Below are positions 22,157 to 31,804 of a stretch of 64,000 nucleotides of DNA, one piece after another. Below the pieces are notes generated by a model that worked only from the letters and a program-made list of their open reading frames with translations, did not search any database and was not told the DNA's origin. Position 1 is the stretch's first letter. Each line of letters opens with the position of its first letter. The stretch is from Branchinecta lynchi (taxonomy: Eukaryota > Arthropoda > Branchiopoda > Anostraca > Branchinectidae): contig JAKZAP010000021.1 in the NCBI GenBank assembly GCA_023053575.1, positions 6,407,790-6,471,789 on the forward strand, read 5' to 3'. Position numbers and translations under genes: made by a program.

Positions 22157-22965
22157 CGGATTCTCGCCGTTCCTCGAGGACTCCTTGGGGTTTCGAAGGG
22201 AACGGCGAGAATAGAGGGAGTCACCCCAAGCGGACTCCACGTACGGAAACATCGAGAACACGGGGGATGCTTCAAAAATGGATTTTGTTCGAAAAAAAAT
22301 ATAGTTAACGAAATAGGCTGGATACACTTTATTTTTTGTTTTGTTTATTCTGATTGTTTTAATTTTACATTGCACCAACACCAGCAAAAATTGTTTCCCG
22401 TCCGAATATGAAAGGGAGTCCCTTTTGATGATGGTGACGATAATCGGAGAATTCTCCGTCTATGGGGATTCGCGATAATACGGGGAATGAGTCCCTGGGA
22501 CAAACAAAAACGGGGGGACTCCTCAAGTCGAGTCCTCGGGGAACGGCGAGAATACGCCTTAAGGCGTATTGGCGTAGCGAAAGAAAAATACAACTAAAGT
22601 ACACACAAATTTGGACATTAGGCGTATTCTCGCTGTTCCCCCAAGGACTTCAATTGAAGAGTCCCCGCGTCTTTGTTTGTCCCAGGGACTCACTCCCCGG
22701 ATTCTCGCGAGTCCCAACGGACGGAGAATGCTCCAACTATCATGATAAAAAAGGACTCTATTCCAGATTCGGAGGGGAAGCAATGTAAAATTAAAGAATC
22801 AGAATATGCAAAACCAAAAATAAATCGGATCCAGACTAATTTCGTCAACTGCATATTTATTTTTCCAACAAGATCCATTTTAGAAGTATTCCCAGTGTTC
22901 TCGTTGTTTTCCTAGGCGGAGTTCGCGTGGAGTGACTCCCTCTATTCTTGCCGTTGAAGCAACAT
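22157..22965. mobile_element. Foldback element with long inverted arms
   Basis: Sequence from 22157 (GGCGGATTCTCGCCGTTCC) rightwards is matched in inverted order from 22965 leftwards. Examples: GGGAGTCACCCCAAGCGGAC near 22220 pairs with a GTGGAGTGACTCCCTC region near 22933, and GATTCGCGATAATACGGGGA near 22470 pairs with TCCCCGGATTCTCGCGAGTC near 22692. The centre carries the palindrome TACGCCTTAAGGCGTA at about 22553-22568. Arms are roughly 350-400 bases and imperfect. No open frame of note, so it is a non-autonomous foldback. Confidence 0.75.
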
Positions 22966-23264
22966 GTTATCGAAAAAAGAGAGTCACCCCCTTGACTATT
23001 TGAAGAACGTCACACCGGTGACGATCGGCAAATCTAATAAGGAAATCAGCGGGAGAGAACCCAAAGAAGAAAAAGCTGAACTCATGCTGAGGATTCCTGA
23101 TTCTGGATGATCTGGATTCCTGATGATGAATTCTTGATTTGGTTGCTGCCAGACTTCTATAGCCTTGATTATAGTGGGCTGCTTCTACTATTGGGTATTC
23201 AAAAGATGGTGAGTCTTCGAGCAGCTTCACAGGAGTTGTAGTGCAACCCGAAGAGATCACCCCG

Positions 23265-23602
23265 GACTATCCAGTCAACCACAAACCCCTGATTTTTGGA
23301 TACCCTATGCCAAACGCCGGATATGCCTAGCGTTTGGCATACCCTATGCCTAACGCTGGATACACTATGCCAGGTGCTGGATACTGTTACCCAATAAAAT
23401 ATTGATGATTTGAGTGAAGCTAAAAAATCAACCAATCAGAACTCCTTTCTACTGAGGTAGGTCAGGGTTAGGTTACCAACAGGTATCCAGCGTTTGGCAT
23501 AGGGTATCCAGCGTTAGGCATAGGATATGCTAAATGCTAGATATACCCAGCGTTTGGCATAGGGTATCCAAAAATCAGTGATTTGTGGTAGACTGGGACT
23601 AT
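23265..23602. mobile_element. Inverted-repeat element with GCGTTTGGCATAGGGTATCC motif
   Basis: The left arm (ACCACAAACCCCTGATTTTT then GGATACCCTATGCCAAACGC) is matched inverted at the right (GCGTTTGGCATAGGGTATCC then AAAAATCAGTGATTTGTGGT), with weaker similarity extending over about 55 bases. The interior repeats the GCGTTTGGCATA motif several times in both orientations. Confidence 0.75.
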
Positions 23603-23634
23603 CCTAGTCTAGTCTTCAGATTGTGCCTAACCAT

Positions 23635-24309
23635 GAGAGTGTTCCAACCTTTTAACAATAGTAACTAATAGTTACCATTTTTGTTCCTACGGCTACATCA
23701 CAAAAATTTACTAAGCTACACTCAGGCTACACTGGCCGTTCCAACCTTCTTGAAATAGTAACTAATAATAACTACTTGCTTACCATGCTCGGGAGCATAG
23801 TGAGCATGGTAACTACGAGTCTACCATGCATCTCTGCACATCTCTGTAACTTAGAGCGTGTTCCACCCTTGTAACAATAGTTACTATTAGTTACTATTTC
23901 CGTTCCATCCTCACGAAAAGTTACTACGCTGACCGTTCCAACCTTGTCGGAATAGTAACTAATAGTTACTATTTGCTTACCATGCTCGGCAGCGTGGTAA
24001 GCGTAGTAACTACGCATCTCTGGAACGTGATTGGTCGGATTCGCCCCTGGCGTGAGATCCTGCTGGAAAATAGAAAAATCGTTCCAGCCTTGACGGCAAA
24101 AAGCCAGAATTTGTGACATCATGCGTAGTAACTACGGTAAGTAGGATGGAACACGCTCTTAATTGGTTGGATTCTCCTGGGGAATTGGATTTTGCTGCAA
24201 AATAGAACAATCATTCCAGCCCATGTTCCAGCCTTGACTCAAGAAGCCAAAATTGTGGCAGGTGAATATGTATTCTTGCGAATTCGATTTTAGGTTGGAA
24301 CATGATTGC
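23635..24309. mobile_element. GAGCGTGTTCCA-family MITE split by a second copy of the same family
   Basis: The left part (23635-23850) starts with a variant terminus (GAGAGTGTTCCAACC) and carries AATAGTAACTAATAG and ACCATGCTCGGGAGCAT phrases. After the inner element, the right part resumes at ATTGGTTGGATTCTCC, matching the equivalent internal sequence of the inner copy (GATTGGTCGGATTCGCC), and ends near GGTTGGAACATGATTG. Removing the inner element and one TTA gives an uninterrupted family member. Confidence 0.7.
23854..24158. mobile_element. Inner GAGCGTGTTCCA-family MITE with TTA target duplication
   Basis: It runs from GAGCGTGTTCCACCCTTG to GTAGGATGGAACACGCTC (305 bp) and is flanked by TTA at 23851-23853 and 24159-24161. 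It carries the same internal order as the other copies (GTTACTACGCTGACC, TGCTCGGCAGCGTGG, CATGCGTAGTAACTACGG). The 3-bp duplication would fit a PIF/Harbinger-type mechanism, which is inference only. Confidence 0.85.
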
Positions 24310-25322
24310 AGTGCTTCCACTCCTCCCAATTTCTCGGGAGATCTCCCGGCTTTTTTGGAAATCTCCCGACCAAAATTTTCTCCAGATAATCTCCAAATTA
24401 TTGTAATTTTGCCAAAATTATAATAAGGTTATAAGCAACTGAGGTTTACACAAAGTCTATTCAAAAGCAGAGGGATGGCCGAGTTGCAAAATTCTAGCCT
24501 GTGGCGCATGGTATCAACATTATACATTATTTGGTTTTGTACAAATACATCTCTATTTAGATAAGTAAATTGATATTTTTTTAATTCCTGCATGGCAAGG
24601 TACAACATACATCTTCTTTGTAAGCATTGAGAGAAGATGGTCGATTAAAACTCTGACCACTGCCATTTCATTTGGGATCCCAAAAAGATGCGATCATGAA
24701 TGTTTCCGAAAACTTCGCCTGCTGCGCCTTTAATATAGTTTCGCGGAATTTCGCCGAAGACGCTCGCTTTAATATAGTCTTGGAAGCTGCTGTCAAATCC
24801 TCGCTCTCTCTGGTTTGAAATATTTCTGGAAATCCTCGGAATCTCAGGGTTTGACTAAGTTTAAAAGCCAGAATTTGCATGGAAAACAGTTGTACGGAAT
24901 GCGAACTTAAAAATTTTGTATGGGGCTCAGACAGTTTAATCTCGTCTTGGGTACAGAAGTTATAAACTGCTGCTGCAATGGTGTCTAATAATACCCTTGT
25001 TCATGTAGCCTTCGCAGACTCGATGCCTAGTAGCTGTCTAATCACTTTTCTTTCTGCCCTTCAGTATGAATGTACTTAATACGTTTCAATTTTGCATTTA
25101 AATATTTGAAACAAATAAAAAGCTCGAATTATAAGTTTCGAGGAGTCGGTAGAATTTCTGGTAGATTGGTGAACTTTTTTGGATCTCCCCCCCCCCCCCC
25201 CCCTCTCAACGAAAATGAACTTTCGACGCCCCTGATGACACTGACACTCAGGGCGTTGCAAGGGGGCGGTGCAGCACCCCCCCCACCTTTTAGAGATGCC
25301 GAAAATTTCGGTCCAGAGGCCC
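24310..25322. other. Spacer with a poly-C tract, no gene recognised
   Basis: There is no convincing open frame. A poly-C run lies at about 25188-25203, in a context (GGTAGAATTTCTGG...CCCCC...CTCAACGAAAATGAAC) similar to the poly-C context in the 18.6- and 19.2-kb duplication. A second CCCCCCCCACC stretch is near 25277. Confidence 0.45.
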
Positions 25323-25422
25323 NNNNNNNNNNNNNNNNNNNNNNNNNNNNNNNNNNNNNNNNNNNNNNNNNNNNNNNNNNNNNNNNNNNNNNNNNNNNNN
25401 NNNNNNNNNNNNNNNNNNNNNN
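25323..25422. other. Assembly gap, 100 N
   Basis: Exactly 100 N, the customary placeholder for a gap of unknown size. The right flank starts inside a foldback arm, which suggests that the palindrome stopped the assembly. Confidence 0.95.
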
Positions 25423-25748
25423 CCCAGGGACTCACTCCCCATATTCTCGGTAGTCCCCACGGACTGGAAATGCTCCGATTCTCGTCACCATCGTCAAAAA
25501 GAACTCCCTTTCAAATTCGGAGGGGAATCAATTTTTGCTTGTGTTGTGTTAAACTTAATTAAAAACAATCAGAATAAAGAAATCCAGACTAGTTTCATCA
25601 GCTGCATATTTTTTTTTTCGAAGAAAGTTCATTTTGGAAGTATTCCCCTTGTTCTCGGTGTTTTCCGTAGGCGGAGTCCGCGTGGAGTGACTCCCTCTAT
25701 TCTCGCCGTTTCCCTTGTTCCTCGGGGAACGGCGACAATGCGCCTTTA
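25423..25748 (+). mobile_element. Right arm of a second foldback element, truncated by the gap
   Basis: It matches the right half of the foldback at about 22680-22965 in the same order: CCCAGGGACTCACTCCCC, then GGAATGCTCCGATTCTCGTC, AGTTCATTTTGGAAGTATTC, GGCGGAGTCCGCGTGGAGTG and GGGGAACGGCGACAATGCGC. The left half is expected within the N run. Confidence 0.75.
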
Positions 25749-26365
25749 AAGTCCTAATCCAAACATTCACAGTTTACCTTTTCTTAGTAATCGCATGCCA
25801 CAGGTTTAGTTTGAATTGAACGCGATTGCCCGGTTGCTGTTTCGGCTCGAGAAAAAACCCACGCCGAAAGTCTTCTTTTCTAGATGACGAGATTTTCCAG
25901 GATTGATTAGAAAAGAATTATAAGACCTAATTGATAATTTTTGTATGTCTTCCGAGGTACCACACTGGTCTTGGTTTTTTAATTTATTTGTATTTGTAAT
26001 AAACAGTTGGAGCATTAGATGGACATTATTATTTTGACCCTTGGCTTCCTACGTGCCATAACAGCCGGGATAATCGGCTGAGAATTAGTCCAGACAGAGT
26101 TATTTCAAACCTAGGAAATTTGGTGTTTTTTTTTTTATTTGCTCATTGTTTTACGGTGTTTTTGGTGGTTTTAAACATTCATAGTGACAGTAGAGATAGT
26201 TAGCATTGTGTATGTGGTAGAAATACCATTTTTTGTGGCCCGCTTTAAGGTAATTTTATAATTTAGTGATTCGGTGTAATTTTCGAAGGTGATTCTAAAG
26301 ACGATTCCAATTACATGTTTTGAAGTTAGTGAGGCAGTGTCAGCACAGGTCACAGGGGTAAGTAA

Positions 26366-26635
26366 GCTACACACACAGTTAAAAAGTTAACGAAAAACGA
26401 CGTAGATCTTACGGTAATAGCTGCAGAACTCGGCGATGTCGTTGACGCTAAAATCGCAGGCACAGCCCCTAGATATACACATGGCAGCTTGGTACTCACT
26501 GTAGGAATCTCGGCATCACTCCACGAGTCTGTATCGCAACAGGAGAATGGTAGGAGATTTTATCCCCTCCCAGTCAAAATAAAACGGAACTCGAAGGGCA
26601 AAATTGGTGCCGCAGTCTCAAGTGGGCTAAGGTAG
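26366..26635 (+). other. Uncertain open stretch of 89 codons, possible gene relic
   Basis: The plus frame after the TAA at 26363 is open to TAG 26633-26635 and has mixed, protein-like composition (ELGDVVDAKIAGTAPRY, RRFYPLPVKIKRNSKG) but no ATG near its start. The opposite strand carries a cysteine-containing frame (EYQAAMCISRGCACDFSV) between AG at about 26509 and GTAAG at about 26408 that could be a small exon. Both cannot be real. It sits in the region after the last dumpy exon. Confidence 0.25.
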
Positions 26636-26664
26636 TGCGTTAAGGGTTAGACACAAGCTCTTAC

Positions 26665-26821
26665 CTTCTTCGATGACAGCGACGCACTGGGTGAACGGAT
26701 CCCCTTGGAACCCTGGCGCACAGCTGCAGACGGGGTTATGACCAACAACTTGGCAGATGGCGTTCTTACCGCAGCTAGCTGTGCATGGATCGACGCACTT
26801 CTGGCTTCGACAGGCTTTGTT
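26665..26821 (-). CDS. dpy: Dumpy exon: end of DPY module plus EGF-like module (last exon in window)
   Basis: This exon encodes 52 codons plus one base, from NKACRSQKCVDPC to CVAVIEE. It follows TTTTCCTAG at 26822 in phase 0 and ends at the donor GAAG|GTAAGAG in phase 1. NKAC...CVDPC completes the DPY module begun in 28750-28572, and CTASCGKNAICQVVGHNPVC...GDPFTQC is the second EGF-like domain of that unit. Calcium-stabilised EGF/DPY rods form the extracellular shaft of Dumpy, which links epidermis to cuticle. The chain is open here: the next exon should begin with two bases completing a codon starting with G, but I found no candidate down to position 1. The missing part should include further modules, the ZP domain and the membrane anchor. 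Confidence 0.8.
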
Positions 26822-28571
26822 CTAGGAAAACAAAATTTAATCATCGCCATCATAATCATGTAAACACAGGCGAGTTATTACCATGCCTAACCAGCCGAAT
26901 GACATTCTGTCTTTCATTTGGCTTTAAAGGACCCCTCTTGCTTATTCTGCCTTTTATAATATACTTAGCTCCCATATGGAATTATAAGGTTTTAAAATCC
27001 CCACCTTTCTCCAATGTTTCGTTTCGTAACTACGAATTTGTAGCACTTTTTCAGCCTTGCCGAGTTTACCCCTTCACCCAATGAAATGTTTGCTGGAATC
27101 TTCAACGTCTGAGTGACAACTCTTTCACACATAAGGATGTGATAATCTTCTGTTTATTACTTCTTTAATTTTCCCATTTTTTAACTAAGGCACGTTCAGT
27201 TTTCAAATGTTTTACGCCCAGCTGCCGCGTCGGACAGCAGGAAGGCTGGATATAGTCGACAAGCGCTAATGCGCTAGTCTTAGGTGGAAAGTAATCGTAT
27301 TTCCAAAAACGTTTTTTCTGATTCATTTCATAGGCAAAAGATCATTTCTAGTAAGAGTTGTGCTTTGACGGGCCAAGTTTGGAAGAGGAGAAAAAGCATC
27401 GAAAAAAATTGTATGTATGAGATGGCATATTCTATGATAGTATCTTAGGCTATATATTAAAAAAAAAAAAAAGTTTAAGTGAGGTTAACTAGCTTATTTC
27501 TAACTGATTTTATTATTGTTAGTACTAGTGGCAGGCACAAGAGTCTTAAAGGACTTCATTTATGAAGGCGTCGACTGATGGGCTGGTAGCGACGTGGGAG
27601 GTGAGTTGGTTCCACGTTTCGACAATACTTTTCCATTATGCGATTTATGCTAACGTCAGTGACCGGAAGAAAAAAACGTGTGGAAAAAGATACTACCAGG
27701 AATTTGAAAAAAAATATATATGTTCGTCTATTAAAATTACTGAGTGCCCTCGTGGACGCCAGAGTCACATTAGATATTATAATATAATATAATAATAATA
27801 ATAACAGAATGTAAGTGTAAACATGTGTAAATAAGAGTATCAAAATCTTTGTTGAATGTTGTGTGTTCTTGTCTTTTTTTTTCTCTCTTTTTTTGTCTGT
27901 CATACTCTGTGACTTTGGTCTAAGAAATGGGAAATAAATTTCATTAATTCATTCAATATATAATAATATAACTGCACCAAAAGGCTTGGTTCTTGCCTGG
28001 TTCAGACCTGGTTCTTGGTTCAGATACCTGGTTCTTGCCACTTACAGCCTGTCGTCTAAAAAAACAAACAAAACAGGTTTCGGCAACGAAGCCTTCCGCA
28101 GAGAGAGAGAAATACAAGGGCGAATGACAAAAAAGATTCAACCGTTCATTGCGAAGTTACAGAATGTTACAATGTGTTGACCAAGTTAACAATATGAAAC
28201 ATTTTTAGAGTCCCAAAAGGATCCTTGAACGTCAATGATGTTAATGTTGCTAAGACAAGGCCCCGTGCGTCAAAATTTAAAAAAGGAAGAATGAGAATAA
28301 TCACACCAGTACAGGACTCCTGTCTCTAAACTCTTAAGGAAGAAAAAAGTTTGAACAGGGGCCGTGCCCTTTCGTCGTTCTTCGAGCCCTGTCTTCCTGG
28401 ATAAAAGCTAAGACAGCTTCCTGGCAAACCAGCAAAGTTACAGCACGAAAGGGTAGGCAAGGACTTGTACGGGCAGAAGATTTTGTACTTGACCGACGGT
28501 GGGCCAACTAAAGCTGCCTTCTTCAAACCTCTAAGCAGGGAGAGGCAGTCGATAGCTGTGAGATGGCTTAC
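26822..28571 (-). other. Dumpy intron with TE-like tail
   Basis: This 1,750-base phase-0 intron holds a segment at about 27540-27960 containing (ATAAT)n, poly-T and AAATAAATTTCATTAATTCA, the look of a decayed LINE 3' end. A run of A lies at 27459-27471. No exon was found inside. Confidence 0.5.
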
Positions 28572-28750
28572 CTGTGGACAGTCAGAATTTGTGACGCACT
28601 CGGGTCGACATTCCTCAAACGGATCTCCGGTAAGTCCCGGTGGGCAGAAGCAGCTTGCTGCTCCTTGGTTGGATTTGCATTCAGCGCGGACACCGCAAGG
28701 AGAAGGCTCACAGACGTCAATCTTTTGTTCCACAACTGGCTCAGCGGTAA
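28572..28750 (-). CDS. dpy: Dumpy exon: EGF-like module and first half of a DPY module
   Basis: This exon encodes 59 codons plus the last two bases of a split Val. It follows ACTTTAG at 28751 and ends CCACAG|GTAAGC at 28572, so it goes from phase 1 to phase 0. Order: a short linker TAEPVVEQKID, an EGF-like domain CEPSPCGVRAECKSNQGAAS then CFCPPGLTGDPFEEC, and the DPY opening RPECVTNSDCPQ. The CEPSPCG...GDPFEECRPEC pattern is diagnostic for Dumpy EGF-DPY repeats. The intron after SDCPQ interrupts the DPY module, which resumes with NKAC in 26821-26665. The adjoining unit (34546-34220) carries the equivalent region in one exon, so this intron was gained here or lost there. Confidence 0.85.
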
Positions 28751-30199
28751 CTAAAGTAAAATACACACTTAGCCAGCAACCAGTTTCTCAATTTCAGTTT
28801 CATTTAACTATTTTAAAGCTTACCTGAAAGGGGCTAAGATGAAATAATCTAGTTACCCATCACTTATTCATTCAAAGAGGCTTGAAGACCCGATGAAAAT
28901 GTGTTACTTCGTTGCTCCGCTGGTCATGAATAACCGATTTTGATATAGCGAAATTTCCCTCTCGGATTTGTGGTACGTCTATGCGCTTGTACCCGTGTTT
29001 ATGTTTGACGAAAGCGATTTACGAAAACTAAGTTTTCACGCAGTGAGCAGTGATCACATAGCTCACCACTGACCACTGAGAAGCCGCGTTTGTATTGAGA
29101 TTCAAATTTTCTACGTCATAGTAGAATTTTCCATTGTGAGGATGGCAATAGATATTCTGAACGTCATTCTAGAGTAGATATTAAAAAATAAAAACAATCC
29201 CTCTACACATTCCAAATAGTGCAGCGTATTCAGTTAAATGATACAAAAATAAGTTAGCTTTTCAGTTAAACTTTAAAGAAAGTTTACACAACTAAATTAA
29301 CATTCCTGCCATGAACGTACACAAAGGTGTGCTTGTCTAGGGCCGGAACCAAAAGCTGGAGAAAGACGCACTGGGATAAACACCGTGATGGGGATGTTGG
29401 GATGGACACCAATTCTCACATCACGCTTGACTTTAGTATAGTGCACCTGACCGGAAAACCCAGGCTGATTGATTTTCAGAGCCACGTTCCGGGATGAGTA
29501 GATAGATAGATAGAAAGTTTATTGTAAAAATCGACTATCGTGGTTACAAAACCAAATTTGCGATTATTGTCAATATATATATCTAATATCAGAACGCTTA
29601 AAATTCACGCTTCGTTGAAATATTTCACGAACTCTGGGAATAAAACTTTTTGCATGTCTAGCGTGTTTTGTAGGTACGGACAAAGCTTGGGAACCTTAGA
29701 ACTTACCACTCCTTCTGGTCGACTTCTAACATTTTGATAGGGGGGAGGGAGGATTTGGGATTGGAGAGGATGAGACACCATGGCTGAACCGAAGTCAGTG
29801 CTTAGCTCCTTTCTGCGCTCCTGCAGTGTTTTTAGGTTAAAGTGTTTTAAAAGTTATGAGTAGGAAGCTTCGGTCCACTATAGATAATAAGAAGGTAAGG
29901 TACAATTTTAATGGCAAATAATAAATAAATCTGGTGTTTCTTAAAACCATCAGACATGCCAGTGGCATAAAAAACGACGCTTCACTAATTCTGATGGGTT
30001 TGTAAAAATTATTAATACAATTCTAGCCTAAGGCATTGTAAAGAAAAAACAAACGAACAACTATCACACATCAACACTGAAATTTAAGGACAACACGAGA
30101 ATTTACGACAACAGACATATGACTAAAGACAAAAATGAAAAATAAAAAAGATTTGCGACACGGGTCTGATCTTCCTCCGAGCACAAACAAAAATGAATC

Positions 30200-30450
30200 A
30201 ATTAAATCAGACAGAAGAAATATAATTGCTAGATAACATAAATCTTTTTAGAGCTCTTTTAAATACTTTCCTATCTTCGGACACTCTACAGGCAATGAAT
30301 TCCATACTCTTACACCTGTATGACGAATAGAGAAGCTAGACCTTGTAGAAGGATAACAAATGGTAGAAAGAGCTCGCTTCTGTATTCTTTCTAGTTTATC
30401 TCCTTGTTCCTGCGATAATGAAAAATGCCGTATACGAGTATATGCTAGTG
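30200..30450 (-). pseudogene. Relic of a non-LTR retrotransposon reverse transcriptase C-terminus
   Basis: On the minus strand a frame reads LSQEQGDKLERIQKRAL and then IRHTGVRVWNSLPVECP, the characteristic end of Jockey/CR1-like LINE reverse transcriptases. The following KRALKRFMLSSN-type tail is in a different frame, so there is at least one frameshift, followed by a stop. It is short, decayed and certainly not functional. The clade is inferred from these motifs only. Confidence 0.65.
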
Positions 30451-30605
30451 TTGAACCAATGAAACCCTAGGTGAACTCTTACTCTTTCCTGTACGGTCAT
30501 GAACTATTTAATAATAGTTACAATGATAATGATAATGTGCCATTGGATGTGATAGTTTTATTTTTCATATCAATACAGAAAACGTCGGAAGAATCAAATG
30601 AGATG

Positions 30606-31193
30606 GGTTGATGAACCATTGTTCATATTTCTTCCTTATTTCCACCAGCTTTAAAATCTTAGGTACGGTTGATAGAGGAAATACTTTAGGCAAAGTTCGT
30701 ACCAGCAACCGCGGAATACAAATTATAGAAGTAAATATTGTAAGAAAACTATTCAATTTGTCTGATTAATAATAATCACCCCCCCCCCCCTCCCCAGCAT
30801 CTATAGCCTAACCTAAACAGTGAAAAAGACCCTCGATTTTTAGACGCGAAATCAAGAAACACTCCAATGTACTCGATCTGGGGTTGATGAGCCATTGTTC
30901 GTATTTCTTCCTTATTTCCACCAGCTTTAAAATCTTCGGTACGGTTGTCAGAATCCTTTTTGTAATTATAGGTACCGGAATTTATTCAATGAAATTTGAT
31001 TAGAGGAAATACTTTAGCAAAGTTTGTACAGCAACCGCGGAATACAAATTATAGAAGTAAATATTGTAAGAAAACTATTCAATTTGTCTGATTAACAATA
31101 ATCACCCCCCCCCCCCCAGCATCTATAGCCTAACCTAAATAGTGAAAAAGACCCTCGATTTTAGACGCGAAATCAAGAAACACTCTAATGTAC
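30606..31193 (+). repeat. Local tandem duplication of about 270-310 bp with poly-C
   Basis: Copies at 30606-30871 and 30882-31193 share CCACCAGCTTTAAAATCTT, CAACCGCGGAATACAAATTA, a poly-C tract (about 30779 and 31105) and GACCCTCGATTTT. The second copy carries an extra segment of about 50 bases (around 30950-31000), or the first lost it. Confidence 0.85.
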
Positions 31194-31804
31194 GAATTTC
31201 CCCGGAATCTTTCTACCTTAGTAGGCTTATTTCAGTCCGGCAAATGTTTCTTTTGTAGAGTTTAATGACTTATTTTTGCATTGTACATTGCGCTAAACTC
31301 GACATTAGTTTCCTATCACTGAGGGGCAAGCGGCTGGGCGGGAGCTGAAGAATCGGAAAAGATGTCCAAACAAACATAGGCCATTGTCAATTAAAGCAAA
31401 GGCAACCGCCAAATAAAAGGTGAGGGCATTCGAAAAAATAAGGGCCCCGACAATACTGGTAAGGGCAAGGTAAAGGCAAACGGACGAGGAAGAACACCTT
31501 TTCCCAATTTAGGAAATATGATCGATAAACAATAGAAAGTTGGTAATTGTTAAAAGTTTTTCATCTAATCGTACTAATTAATTCTGTATGTAAAGTACGA
31601 TCAAATGAACGTTTACTTAAATTTTATTTTTTGATTTTAATTGTTTTACAGATTTATTTAAAAAAAAGGGTTTGGTATCGAAGACGGAAATGAATAAGAT
31701 TGTACTAAATGCCATTGCAAAAGGGATTCCCTATGACGGAAGGGCATCCTTTGACGCAGGAAGTGCGAAGTGGTAAAACAAAACTTGGGTTGTTATTGTC
31801 TCCT

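Noticed and set aside
24463..24540. tRNA-like GGATGGCCGAG text
   Set aside because: There is no B-box (GGTTCGAATCC-type) and no cloverleaf pairing downstream.
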